Shown: positions 47,505-55,539 of the stretch, one piece after another | How the letters are laid out: each line of letters begins with the position of its first letter | How positions within the stretch are numbered: the stretch's first letter is position 1 | Assembly: GCF_000763295.1 (NCBI RefSeq) | Contig: NZ_JRJE01000032.1 | Span: 434,001 to 498,000, forward strand | Reading direction: 5' to 3' | DNA: 64,000 nucleotides | From: Thalassospira australica | Lineage (GTDB): Bacteria > Pseudomonadota > Alphaproteobacteria > Rhodospirillales > Thalassospiraceae | The notes under the pieces: generated by a model | The model's database searches: none | Told to the model about the DNA's origin: nothing | Seen by the model: only the letters and a program-made list of their open reading frames with translations | Position numbers and translations under genes: made by a program

Positions 47505-48152
47505 ATGCGCGGCTACCTTCACAACCTTGCAGGCCATAACGTGCTGTTTTGTATGGCGGCACCGGCGGAGTATGGGGATTTTCTTAAGGCGCGGTTTACG
47601 CCCTTGATGATCGGGGTTGGGCCGGTGGAGGCTGCGATCAACCTGACCGCGGCATTGACCGAATTGAAACTGTCAGGTGATTTGCCCGATCTTGTCGTGA
47701 CCTTGGGGTCGGCAGGGTCGAGAACGCTTGAACAGGCTGAAGTCTATCAGGCCGTTTCGGTATCGTATCGGGATATGGATGCGTCGGTTCTGGGGTTTGA
47801 GAAGGGCTGCACGCCGTTTGTGGATCTGCCTGCCGAGATCGAGATGACGTTGCGCATTCCCGGCATCCCTGAAGCGCGGCTTTCGACCGGGGCCAATGTG
47901 GTGTCGGGGGCGGCCTACGATGGGGTTGATGCCGATATGGTTGATATGGAAAGTTTTGCCATCCTGCGGGCGTGTCACAAGTTTGAGGTGCAACTGATCG
48001 GGTTGCGCGGCATTTCCGATGGCAAGGAAGAGCTTAAGAAGCTTTCAGACTGGACAGCCTATCTGCATGTGGTCGATGAGAAACTCGCCGTTGCCGTTGA
48101 TGCGCTGAAGGCCGGCCTGGAAAGCGGCGAGATCAGCATCCCGAAGGGTTGA
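47505..48152 (+). CDS. MTA/SAH nucleosidase-like phosphorylase-fold protein
   Basis: A 215-residue protein of the PNP/UDP family, resembling 5'-methylthioadenosine/S-adenosylhomocysteine nucleosidase. The motif MVDMESFAILRAC carries the substrate-binding Met-Glu, and GLRGISD carries the catalytic Asp. The N-terminal part (VLFCMAAPAEYGDFLKARFTPLMIGVGPVEAAINLTAAL) fits the nucleosidase start. It is somewhat shorter than the 230-residue E. coli enzyme. It recycles methylthio and homocysteine nucleosides if active; a related purine nucleosidase function is possible. Confidence 0.75.
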   Translation: MRGYLHNLAGHNVLFCMAAPAEYGDFLKARFTPLMIGVGPVEAAINLTAALTELKLSGDLPDLVVTLGSAGSRTLEQAEVYQAVSVSYRDMDASVLGFEKGCTPFVDLPAEIEMTLRIPGIPEARLSTGANVVSGAAYDGVDADMVDMESFAILRACHKFEVQLIGLRGISDGKEELKKLSDWTAYLHVVDEKLAVAVDALKAGLESGEISIPKG

Positions 48153-48188
48153 TCCCGCTTATTGCTTTTTCGAAATAATCAACGCGCA

Positions 48189-49865
48189 CTAGGTTCCGGC
48201 ACGGATCTGATCTAGGGTTTTGATCGGGGTAAGTGCCTGTGGATCAACCTGAATTTCCAGGATGGCGGGCTTGCCACTGGCGAGTGCGCGGTCAAAGGCG
48301 GGGCCGAAATCCTTAGTCTTTGTGACGGTTTCGCCGTATCCGCCAAAGGCCTTGGCGTAGGCGGCGAAATCCGGGTTGTGCAGTTCGGTACCAGATACGC
48401 GACCGGGATAATTGCGTTCCTGATGCATGCGGATGGTGCCAAACATGCCATTATTGACCACCAGCGTGATGATATTCGCGCCATATTGCACGGCGGTGGC
48501 AAATTCCTGCCCGTGCATCAAAAAGCAGCCATCCCCTGCAAGGCAGACCACCGGACGGTCCGGGTGTGCCAGCTTGGCCGATACCGAAGCCGGCAATCCA
48601 TAACCCATCGAACCCGATGTCGGGGCCAGTTCGGTGCGATATTCGCGATAACGGAAGAAACGATGCAAAAAGGCGGCATAGTTACCCGCCCCGTTGGTGA
48701 CAATCGCATTATCGGGCAGCTTTTCGCGCAGTTCGGCGACCACATGGGCCATTTTGACATCGCCCGGGGTTTCGACCGGGGTGGAAAAGGCAATGTAATT
48801 GGCGTGTGCGGTTTCGATCATCTCATCACGTGCCGAGCCATCGACCGGCTCCATCATGGCAATCGCCCGCAGGAAAGATCGTTGAGAGGCATTAATCGCC
48901 ACATCCGGGCGATAAACCCGGCCCAATTCATCCGGCCCGCTGTAAACATGAACCAGTTTCTGTGTCGGACAGGGAATCTCCAGCAGGCTATAGCCGCTGC
49001 TGGTCATTTCCCCCATGCGCGATCCGACGAGGATCACAAGATCGCTGTCCTTGATGAATTCGGCCAGCTTCGGATTGATGCCGATGCCGACATCGCCGAT
49101 GAAGTGGGAATGCGTGTTGGGGATGTAGTCCTGGCAGCGGAAACTTGTGGCAATCGCAACATTGTTGCGAACAGCAAACGATTTAAGGTTTTCAGTGGAC
49201 TCACGGGTCCATCCCCCGCCGCCGACGATCATGATCGGTTTTTGGGCCTTGGAAAGCGCATCGCGGAAGCGTGAAACGTCTTCCGGGGCTGTTTTGGCCT
49301 CAATCGGGACATAGGGTTTGGCATCGGGCACATCTGCACTTGAAGACAGCATGTCTTCAGGCAGGGCCAAGACCACCGGGCCGGGGCGGCCGGATGTTGC
49401 GATGTGATAGGCGTGGCTGATGTATTCCGGGATGCGGTTGATGTCATCGATCTGCCCGACCCACTTTGCCAAGGGTTCGAACATCTTGCGGTAATCGACT
49501 TCCTGAAACGCCTCGCGATCCACCATGTCGCGCCCGATCTGGCCGACGAGAAGGATCATCGGGGTGCTGTCCTGATGGGCGACATGAACGCCCGCTGATG
49601 CGTTGGTGGCACCGGGGCCACGGGTGACCATGCAGATGCCGGGCTTGTTGGTCAGCTTGCCATAGGCCTCGGCCATGATGGCGGCCCCGCCTTCCTGACG
49701 GCAAATGATCGGATCAATGTCGGGATGATCAATAAGGCCATCAAGGACGGCAAGATAGCTTTCACCCGGCACAAGAAAGACGCGATCAGCGCCATGCAGG
49801 GCCAATTGATCAACCAGAATACGACCGCCGTGGCGCAGGTGGGGCTTTTCGGTTTTCCCGGACAT
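48189..49865 (-). CDS. ThDP-dependent acetolactate synthase-like enzyme
   Basis: 558 residues with the three domains of the pyruvate-oxidase/acetolactate-synthase family. The N-terminal PYR domain has the catalytic Glu in CRQEGGAAIMAEAYGK, the central domain spans about 195-330, and the C-terminal PP domain has the ThDP motif GDGCFLMHGQEFATAVQYGANIITLVVNN. A regulatory small subunit (ilvH) is absent and the gene stands alone, so biosynthetic acetolactate synthase is less likely than a catabolic or glyoxylate/oxalyl-type carboligase or decarboxylase. Specificity cannot be set from the sequence. Confidence 0.8.
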   Translation of the reverse strand: MSGKTEKPHLRHGGRILVDQLALHGADRVFLVPGESYLAVLDGLIDHPDIDPIICRQEGGAAIMAEAYGKLTNKPGICMVTRGPGATNASAGVHVAHQDSTPMILLVGQIGRDMVDREAFQEVDYRKMFEPLAKWVGQIDDINRIPEYISHAYHIATSGRPGPVVLALPEDMLSSSADVPDAKPYVPIEAKTAPEDVSRFRDALSKAQKPIMIVGGGGWTRESTENLKSFAVRNNVAIATSFRCQDYIPNTHSHFIGDVGIGINPKLAEFIKDSDLVILVGSRMGEMTSSGYSLLEIPCPTQKLVHVYSGPDELGRVYRPDVAINASQRSFLRAIAMMEPVDGSARDEMIETAHANYIAFSTPVETPGDVKMAHVVAELREKLPDNAIVTNGAGNYAAFLHRFFRYREYRTELAPTSGSMGYGLPASVSAKLAHPDRPVVCLAGDGCFLMHGQEFATAVQYGANIITLVVNNGMFGTIRMHQERNYPGRVSGTELHNPDFAAYAKAFGGYGETVTKTKDFGPAFDRALASGKPAILEIQVDPQALTPIKTLDQIRAGT

Positions 49866-50025
49866 GTGTGAAGAACTCCGTTTCGTGGGGCAATGGGATT
49901 GCGCAGCTGTTTTTTTGTTTTGGCGCGGTGGATGCGCAACAGCGATATCATCACGAATTCAGGGCAAAGGTAAAGGTGTCAGATCTTGTTCCTGGAATGC
50001 CAAGGTGCTGAAAAATGCACGGTTT

Positions 50026-50580
50026 TCAGAAATAGCGTTCCGCCACCCGGACGATGTCACCGGGCATGACAATCGTGGCAAGGGTGGCGGGGATCGCCAC
50101 GCGATTACTGTCATTGCCGCGCAGGATTTCGATGTCATCCTCATCACCGCGATAGGTCATGCCGCCGCCAACCGCGATGGCATTCAACACATTCATTCCC
50201 GGTACATAGTCATATGATCCGGGCTGATTGACTTCCCCCATGATGAAAAAGGGGCGAAAGGCAATGATTTCAACTGCGACATCGGGGTGGCGCAAATAAC
50301 CATCAAGATAGGCATCATGGATTTTCTGACGCACCTGATCTGCTGTCAGGTTGCGCACATCTACCGGCCCGATCAGTGCAAGATTAAGCCGCCCCGTGGC
50401 ATCGACCGTAAAATCGCCAGACAGATCCGGTTCACCAAACACCGTCACCCGGATGGTATCCCCGCTGCCCATCGTATAAACGGTTTGTGCCGATGCCTGG
50501 GCAGGTAGCCACAAGGCAACAAACAGCACGATCAGGGCCGTATGCAGAAGGTGTAAAAAGCTGTGTATGCTGAGGGTCAT
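50026..50580 (-). CDS. Wza-like polysaccharide export protein
   Basis: 184 residues. A signal peptide at about 1-32 ends in ASA; no lipobox Cys is seen, unlike classical Wza. The Poly_export domain (YTMGSGDTIRVTVFGEPDLSGDFTVDATGRLNLALIGPVDVRNLTADQVRQKI) is followed by one SLBB domain (FFIMGEVNQPGSYDYVPGMNVLNAIAVGGGMTYRG). It should form the periplasmic part of a polysaccharide export channel. The ATG directly abuts the stop of the beta-barrel gene, and the three genes form one operon. Confidence 0.88.
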   Translation of the reverse strand: MTLSIHSFLHLLHTALIVLFVALWLPAQASAQTVYTMGSGDTIRVTVFGEPDLSGDFTVDATGRLNLALIGPVDVRNLTADQVRQKIHDAYLDGYLRHPDVAVEIIAFRPFFIMGEVNQPGSYDYVPGMNVLNAIAVGGGMTYRGDEDDIEILRGNDSNRVAIPATLATIVMPGDIVRVAERYF

Positions 50581-51816
50581 TTACATCTCCAGCTTGAGGC
50601 TGATCTGGCTTTGAAAACGTTGATAATCATGATCGTCGCTGTTTGATACGCGTTGGTCATAGTCAATGGCCCCGTCAATGCGGGCAAAGCGATTAAGCTG
50701 ATAGGATAAGCTTACGCCAAGGCGGGTGGTTTCATCGCGTCGGGTGGTTTGTTGGAAATCCTCAGCACTGTAATGGGCGGTGGCCCCGATCTGAAGCCAG
50801 CGACGCAATTCATGGGAAATGCCCACCCCGGCATCCAAAGCCAGAATGCCGCTTGCTCCGGTGACGGTGGTTTCGCGCACGGCGCGGGCAAGGGTGAAAT
50901 CAAGCGTGGTCAGTTGGGTCACAGCCCAGTCAAAATCCCCGCGCAGCGTATAATCGCCGACATTACCAAAGGCCGGATCGGCATAGATTTGGCTCATCCA
51001 GCCGGCGGCCAAATCGGCTGTGATCAAATCGGTCAGATCAAACCGAAGCCCAGCCAAAAGCTGATAGCCCGAAGAATCGCGCACACGCCCGGTATCATCG
51101 GGAATGCGGTCATATTGACGCTGGTTAAAGTTCACCTCGCCATAGGCGTCTCGCCCCGGATCAAACGGCACGAGAACGCGCAAACTTTCGCGCATCTCAA
51201 GGCGATCACGGTCATCATTTTGAATGACCGACCCATTGCGGGCCATGCTGTCGTCAAATTCAAGACGGCGCAGGGCAATCTGGGATTCATATTGCAGCCC
51301 ATTGCTGGCATATCGCCCACCAAACCGGGCGGTGACATCGCGATAAATCACCGGTTCGGTTGCGCTGCTCGAAACATCATTGCCGCCGCGCGGATCATGG
51401 GCACGGTCATATTCAAGGGACGCATCAAGCGATGAGGGGCCAAGATCAAGGCTTCCGCCCGCCTGAAGGTTCATGTCCTGATAATCGTCATTGCCGGAAT
51501 CGGCATAAAAGCCAAGTTCTCCGCCAGCAGCCAGATGAAGGGCAAAAACCCGCCAGTTCCCCTGAACCGTCAATCGCGGTGACAGCGACGTGATGACGTC
51601 ACTTGTTGGGTTGTTTTCTTCCTGAAAGATGTTGCTGTCAAAGCGTGTGCTGCTGCGAACGGACGGGGTCACCAACAGCCGACCGATGCGAAGATCCGTG
51701 GGATCATCCGTATCATTTGGGCGATCAATGTTTTGCGCCGTCGCGGTTGTCGCGCCACAAAGCATGTGCAAGGCAACAAGGCCGCATGGCGTGAACCTCC
51801 GCCGACCTTGACCCAT
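50581..51816 (-). CDS. Outer-membrane beta-barrel protein of the polysaccharide operon
   Basis: I place the start at ATG 51816 (MGQGRRRFTPCGLVALHML), where it overlaps the sugar-transferase stop as TGATG; seven upstream codons are open. 411 residues. A signal peptide ends around ATA, followed by a short N-terminal segment and many amphipathic strands ending in aromatic/Leu positions (SQISLKLEM at the C-terminus), typical of BBP2-type outer-membrane barrels found beside exopolysaccharide genes. It probably forms the outer-membrane passage together with the export protein. Confidence 0.78.
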   Translation of the reverse strand: MGQGRRRFTPCGLVALHMLCGATTATAQNIDRPNDTDDPTDLRIGRLLVTPSVRSSTRFDSNIFQEENNPTSDVITSLSPRLTVQGNWRVFALHLAAGGELGFYADSGNDDYQDMNLQAGGSLDLGPSSLDASLEYDRAHDPRGGNDVSSSATEPVIYRDVTARFGGRYASNGLQYESQIALRRLEFDDSMARNGSVIQNDDRDRLEMRESLRVLVPFDPGRDAYGEVNFNQRQYDRIPDDTGRVRDSSGYQLLAGLRFDLTDLITADLAAGWMSQIYADPAFGNVGDYTLRGDFDWAVTQLTTLDFTLARAVRETTVTGASGILALDAGVGISHELRRWLQIGATAHYSAEDFQQTTRRDETTRLGVSLSYQLNRFARIDGAIDYDQRVSNSDDHDYQRFQSQISLKLEM

Positions 51817-52538
51817 CACACCAGCCGCCGGTTGCAATGATGGCAGGTTTTTATGTTCTGACAGGGTTGGCTGTGGCGTGTTTTGGTTGCGATCAGGCTC
51901 GTGACGGGCAGGGCCATTGTCCGGATCAGAATGCGCATATCAAGCAGGGTGCTGTGACGGGCAACATAGGCACAATCGTGCGCAATACGGGCGCGCAAAT
52001 GGTCATGGCTGCATACCTGCCCCCGCCAGCCATATATCTGGGCCAGTCCGGTTATGCCGGGCTTGGTTGCCAGTCTGTCGTCATATCCGGCGATATATGT
52101 GGAAAATTCTGTGTGATCGGCAATGTTGTGCGGGCGTGGACCAACAAGGGACATCTCGCCGCGCAGGACATTGATCAATTGCGGTAATTCATCAAACCCG
52201 CTGATCCTGAGCAGTGCGGCAAACCGGTTGGAAATGCGGTGCATCTTCGGGCGTACGGGACGGCAGGTTTCATCGCGAAGGGTTCGGAACTTGATGATGG
52301 TGAAAATCTGGCCGTTCAGGCCCACACGCGGTTGGATAAAGACAGGTCGACGAAACCCAGAACCATACAGCATCAGGGCAATTAGCAGCATGATCGGGGA
52401 CAGTGTGATAAGGCCAAACCCGGCAAAAACAAGATCACAGAGGCGCTTTGTAAATCCGCGTGGGCCCGATATGACCGGCAAAACAGCCAGATGTGCGTCT
52501 TTTGTTTTTGGTTCCCCACTCACCCCGGATGTCCCCAC
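51816..52538 (-). CDS. Monotopic sugar-phosphate transferase (undecaprenyl-P priming enzyme)
   Basis: Transfers a sugar phosphate to undecaprenyl phosphate, starting a surface polysaccharide. 240 residues. One hydrophobic re-entrant helix (LCDLVFAGFGLITLSPIMLLIALMLY) is followed by the family core: FIQPRVGLNGQIFTIIKFRTLRDE, SGFDELPQLINVLRGEMSLVGPRP and KPGITGLAQIYGWRG. The four N-terminal transmembrane helices of WbaP/WcaJ are absent, so it is of the short PglC type. The C-terminal 20 residues are unusual, with three Cys and several His (KTRHSQPCQNIKTCHHCNRR). It heads the operon. No chain-length or polymerase genes are nearby. Confidence 0.88.
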   Translation of the reverse strand: MGTSGVSGEPKTKDAHLAVLPVISGPRGFTKRLCDLVFAGFGLITLSPIMLLIALMLYGSGFRRPVFIQPRVGLNGQIFTIIKFRTLRDETCRPVRPKMHRISNRFAALLRISGFDELPQLINVLRGEMSLVGPRPHNIADHTEFSTYIAGYDDRLATKPGITGLAQIYGWRGQVCSHDHLRARIAHDCAYVARHSTLLDMRILIRTMALPVTSLIATKTRHSQPCQNIKTCHHCNRRLV

Positions 52539-52660
52539 ACCTTATCGTGATGATCAAGCTTTTGATTAACTCAGGGTAGAGAATTTGGCGGGGTTTTCAA
52601 GCGTATATGGTGTGAATTTTTGGCCTGGTCGGGAAGGTATGTGGTTCTATTCCACGTGCG

Positions 52661-53629
52661 TTAACGCAGCGAAGGGATGCTTGAGAGTACCGTCTTCATC
52701 AGTTGTGGCTGGCGATTGACGCCGGTCTTGGAAAAGATGGTTTTCAGGTAAGTGCGCGCAGAACTATGTGAAATCCCGACAAGTTCAGCCGCCTGATCAA
52801 GGGCGAGTCCCTCGGCCAGTTTCTGGGTTAATTTGGCCTCTGATCGCGTAAGACCAAACAAATCCATCAGATCATCAATGGCGGGCGGCCGTTGCCGGGA
52901 TGGATCCACCAGAATGACCATGAAGCTTTGACCACCATCGGCCTTTTTCGAGACCCGTCGGATCAGAAGCGACAGTTTTTCACCTTCCTGCTCTAGCGAG
53001 AAACTCTGATGGTTTCTTGGTGCCTGCTTTTCCGGGGGTGTCAGGAAACCTTTTAATCCTTTGGGCGGCGGGTCAATGACCAGACGTCCCTGTGCACCGG
53101 ATCGTACAAGTGATGATCGCCGCAAGACTTCGGCAGCTTGCGCATTCATATGCAAGATGGTCAGTGTTTCATCAACGGCAACGACCCCCAATTCAAACAG
53201 ATCAAGAAATTCTGTCGGCAGGGTATCTTCGCTGTGTCCGAGGCGGCTTTGAATTTCGGCCTCGATATCCTCAAGCATGATTTCAAGTGCTGTTGGCTTT
53301 GGGTAGAAGCGAAACACCCCCACTTCATTGACCGCCAGAAGTGCCGATTGCAAGTCGGCATAGCCTGTCAGCATCACAATGATCAGGTCTTTGCGTGCGG
53401 TGCGTAACTCTGCGGCAAGTTCAAGTCCGGTCATGCCGGGCATGTGGATGTCAAGAACGACGGCAGCGACATCAGGGTCGGCGGTAATGGCATCGCGGGC
53501 AACAATGGGGTCGTGGAAGAACATGCCATCCCAATCCGGGCGCAGGCGCCCCAGATTCCGCCGATGAGACGACAACAGGTTTTCATCATCGTCAACAAAC
53601 GCGATCCGGACCGACTTTTTGTCCGTCAT
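52661..53629 (-). CDS. REC-LuxR response regulator with central PAS-like domain
   Basis: 322 residues from ATG 53629 (MTDKKSVRIAFVDDDENLL). The receiver domain at about 1-125 has the phospho-acceptor Asp in VVLDIHMPGMTG and Lys in FYPKPTA. A PAS-like middle part (about 145-245) reads FLDLFELGVVAVDETLTILHMNAQAAEVLRR. The C-terminal helix-turn-helix of the LuxR type (LTRSEAKLTQKLAEGLALDQAAELVGISHSSARTYLKTIFSKTGVNRQPQLMKTVL) is intact. It is divergent from the REC-EAL gene, with about 150 bp between, and its 3' end faces the head of the polysaccharide operon on the same strand, which makes that operon a likely target. Confidence 0.88.
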   Translation of the reverse strand: MTDKKSVRIAFVDDDENLLSSHRRNLGRLRPDWDGMFFHDPIVARDAITADPDVAAVVLDIHMPGMTGLELAAELRTARKDLIIVMLTGYADLQSALLAVNEVGVFRFYPKPTALEIMLEDIEAEIQSRLGHSEDTLPTEFLDLFELGVVAVDETLTILHMNAQAAEVLRRSSLVRSGAQGRLVIDPPPKGLKGFLTPPEKQAPRNHQSFSLEQEGEKLSLLIRRVSKKADGGQSFMVILVDPSRQRPPAIDDLMDLFGLTRSEAKLTQKLAEGLALDQAAELVGISHSSARTYLKTIFSKTGVNRQPQLMKTVLSSIPSLR

Positions 53630-53781
53630 CAAGAACGTCCTCCACAAATGGGGATATTGGAGACGGGTAGTTTGACACTAATTTGGGATGCTTCAAAGCC
53701 CTGCAATGGATGCCGCGCGCATCACCGGGCTTTGGATCAGCAAGATACCTGTTCACATTAGCCTTCCGGAGATATCCATTT

Positions 53782-54969
53782 ATGGGTCTGCCCGATCAAA
53801 AACGCCGCGTCATATTGATGGTAGATGACGATGAAAAGTTGCTGTCAGCGGTGCGTCGCACGCTGTCATCAAGTTTTGAATTTGTCACACATACCGACGG
53901 ACAGTCCGCCCTGGATTGGCTCGCGGCGAATCGTGACCGGACCGATTTGATCATTGCTGACCTTGTCATGCCGACCCTTGACGGGATTTCGTTTCTCAAG
54001 CAATCGGCAATCATTGCACCACATGTCAGCCGCATGCTGCTGTCGGGAAACATATCAAGCCTGTCGCTCCGCGAAGCGATCAGTCAGGCCAAGGTCTCCC
54101 GCGTTTTGGCAAAGCCGGTTTCGGTCGCGGTTCTCAAAGACGCAATTGAACGGCTTCTTACGACCAATGTTACGGTGGCAGCGCCAGTACCCGGTTTGTC
54201 GGCGAACATGGTCACCAATGCCATTGATTGTGGCGATTTTCATCCTGTTCTGCAGCCGCGTTTTCGCGCCAGTGATTTTGGCCTGTGCGGGGCAGAGGTC
54301 CTGTGCCGGATGCCGTTGCTGGAAAGAGAATATGGCATTGATGAAATTATTCATTCCTGCCAGAACAGCCCGACCATCAACCGGTTGACCAGCCAGCTTA
54401 TGGCGATCATGGTTGATCAGGCACCGCGTTACAGTGCGTTGCTTGAAGATCAGGCCCGCATTGCGGTGAATTTGTCGGTGTTTTCGCTCAAGACGCCGGA
54501 ATTCTTTGATCTGATGCTGCGTTTCTATGAAAAAATGCGCATGCGTGGTGTCAGCGTATCGTTTGAAATCCCTGAAAGTCAGCTTCTGCCAAACGATCTT
54601 GAGATGCTGGCATATGCCAGCCGTTTGCGTGAACGCGGTATTGGGCTTTTGATTGATGATTTTGGATCGGGGAACAATTCGCTCGATCTTTTGCGACACG
54701 AAGTTTTTGCCGGTATCAAACTTGATCGCGATCTGGTGCGGGGCATCATGACCGATTTTCTCGATGATGCTTTTGTCGAATGGATTGCACAGGTCTGCAC
54801 CAAACTGGGACAGTCGATCTCTGCCAAGGGGATCGAAAACAGTAAAATCGCAGAAAAGCTTCAGATTTATGGTATCACCGAATTGCAAGGATATCACTTT
54901 GGCAGCCCGCTGCCGCTTGATCAATGGGAAGAGGCGGCCTTCATGCCGCTGCGTGCGTCGGCCGGTTGA
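53782..54969 (+). CDS. REC-EAL protein, EAL domain with altered motifs
   Basis: 395 residues from ATG 53782 (MGLPDQKRRVILMVDDDEKLL), with GGAG upstream. The receiver domain (about 1-125) has Asp in LIIADLVMPTLDG and Lys in VLAKPVS. An EAL domain follows (about 145-385). Its signature is GAEVLCR in place of EALLR, the second motif is FEIPESQ, DDFGSG and IKLDRDLV are kept, and the usual AEGVE reads AKGIE. Most c-di-GMP phosphodiesterase ligands are present but the Glu to Lys change may abolish activity, so it may sense or bind c-di-GMP or act as a phosphorylation-controlled partner. It lies between the LuxR-type regulator and the kinase module. Confidence 0.87.
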   Translation: MGLPDQKRRVILMVDDDEKLLSAVRRTLSSSFEFVTHTDGQSALDWLAANRDRTDLIIADLVMPTLDGISFLKQSAIIAPHVSRMLLSGNISSLSLREAISQAKVSRVLAKPVSVAVLKDAIERLLTTNVTVAAPVPGLSANMVTNAIDCGDFHPVLQPRFRASDFGLCGAEVLCRMPLLEREYGIDEIIHSCQNSPTINRLTSQLMAIMVDQAPRYSALLEDQARIAVNLSVFSLKTPEFFDLMLRFYEKMRMRGVSVSFEIPESQLLPNDLEMLAYASRLRERGIGLLIDDFGSGNNSLDLLRHEVFAGIKLDRDLVRGIMTDFLDDAFVEWIAQVCTKLGQSISAKGIENSKIAEKLQIYGITELQGYHFGSPLPLDQWEEAAFMPLRASAG

Positions 54970-55062
54970 TCCCGTTCGAAATACATTTTTTCGGGCAAGT
55001 ATTGAGAATGGGTCTGAGTATAACCATTCTTTATAAGTATCTGACAAAGCAGGGTAAAGAAA

Positions 55063-55539
55063 TTGAACAGTGCACAGAAAATGATCGCGGTTCTGATCGC
55101 ACTGGTTGGGTTTTATGCCAGCCCGGCCATTGCGGGCGGTACGCTTACGCTGACCAGGTCCGATGGCGAGGTCATCAAGCTTTCCATGCAGGACCTGATG
55201 GAAATGCCCGCAACAGAACTCAATACGTCAAGCCAGTGGACAGAAGGCGTGCAGAACTTTCGTGGCGTTTCCTTTGATCTTCTGTTTGATACCTATGGCA
55301 TTGATGCAGACACGGTGCGTATCTCGGCTCTGAATGACTATAATGTGATGGTTCCGGTTGATGCCCTGCGCAACGATGGTGCCATTCTGACCTATCACCT
55401 GAATGGTGCTGAAATGTCGGTGCGCGAAAAGGGCCCGTTTTGGGTGGTTTTCCCATATGATTCTGATGAACGGTACCAAACCGATACCTATTGGGCTTAT
55501 TCGGTCTGGCAGGTAAAGTCAGTTGATGAAGCAGATTAA
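55063..55539 (+). CDS. Secreted small protein of the molybdopterin-oxidoreductase fold
   Basis: 158 residues. The start is TTG 55063 with AGGG upstream; an ATG lies six codons later. A signal peptide (MIAVLIALVGFYASPAIAGG) directs it to the periplasm. The mature part has features of the SUOX-type molybdopterin-binding domain in its short, stand-alone version (LTRSDGEVIKLSMQDLMEMPATELNTSS, FRGVSFDLLFDTYG, ISALNDYNVMVPVDAL, GPFWVVFPYD). It carries no Cys to ligate Mo, so catalysis is unlikely and a ligand-binding or sensing role is more plausible. The 3' end overlaps the histidine kinase gene by 14-17 bp, implying joint synthesis and a shared task. Confidence 0.75.
   Translation: MNSAQKMIAVLIALVGFYASPAIAGGTLTLTRSDGEVIKLSMQDLMEMPATELNTSSQWTEGVQNFRGVSFDLLFDTYGIDADTVRISALNDYNVMVPVDALRNDGAILTYHLNGAEMSVREKGPFWVVFPYDSDERYQTDTYWAYSVWQVKSVDEAD

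Noticed and set aside
48189-49865. Biosynthetic acetolactate synthase (ilvB)
   Set aside because: No ilvH or ilvC neighbour and an isolated context, so the name would be too specific.
55063-55539. Catalytic sulfite-oxidase-type enzyme
   Set aside because: No Cys for Mo ligation in the mature protein and only about half the length of the catalytic domain.
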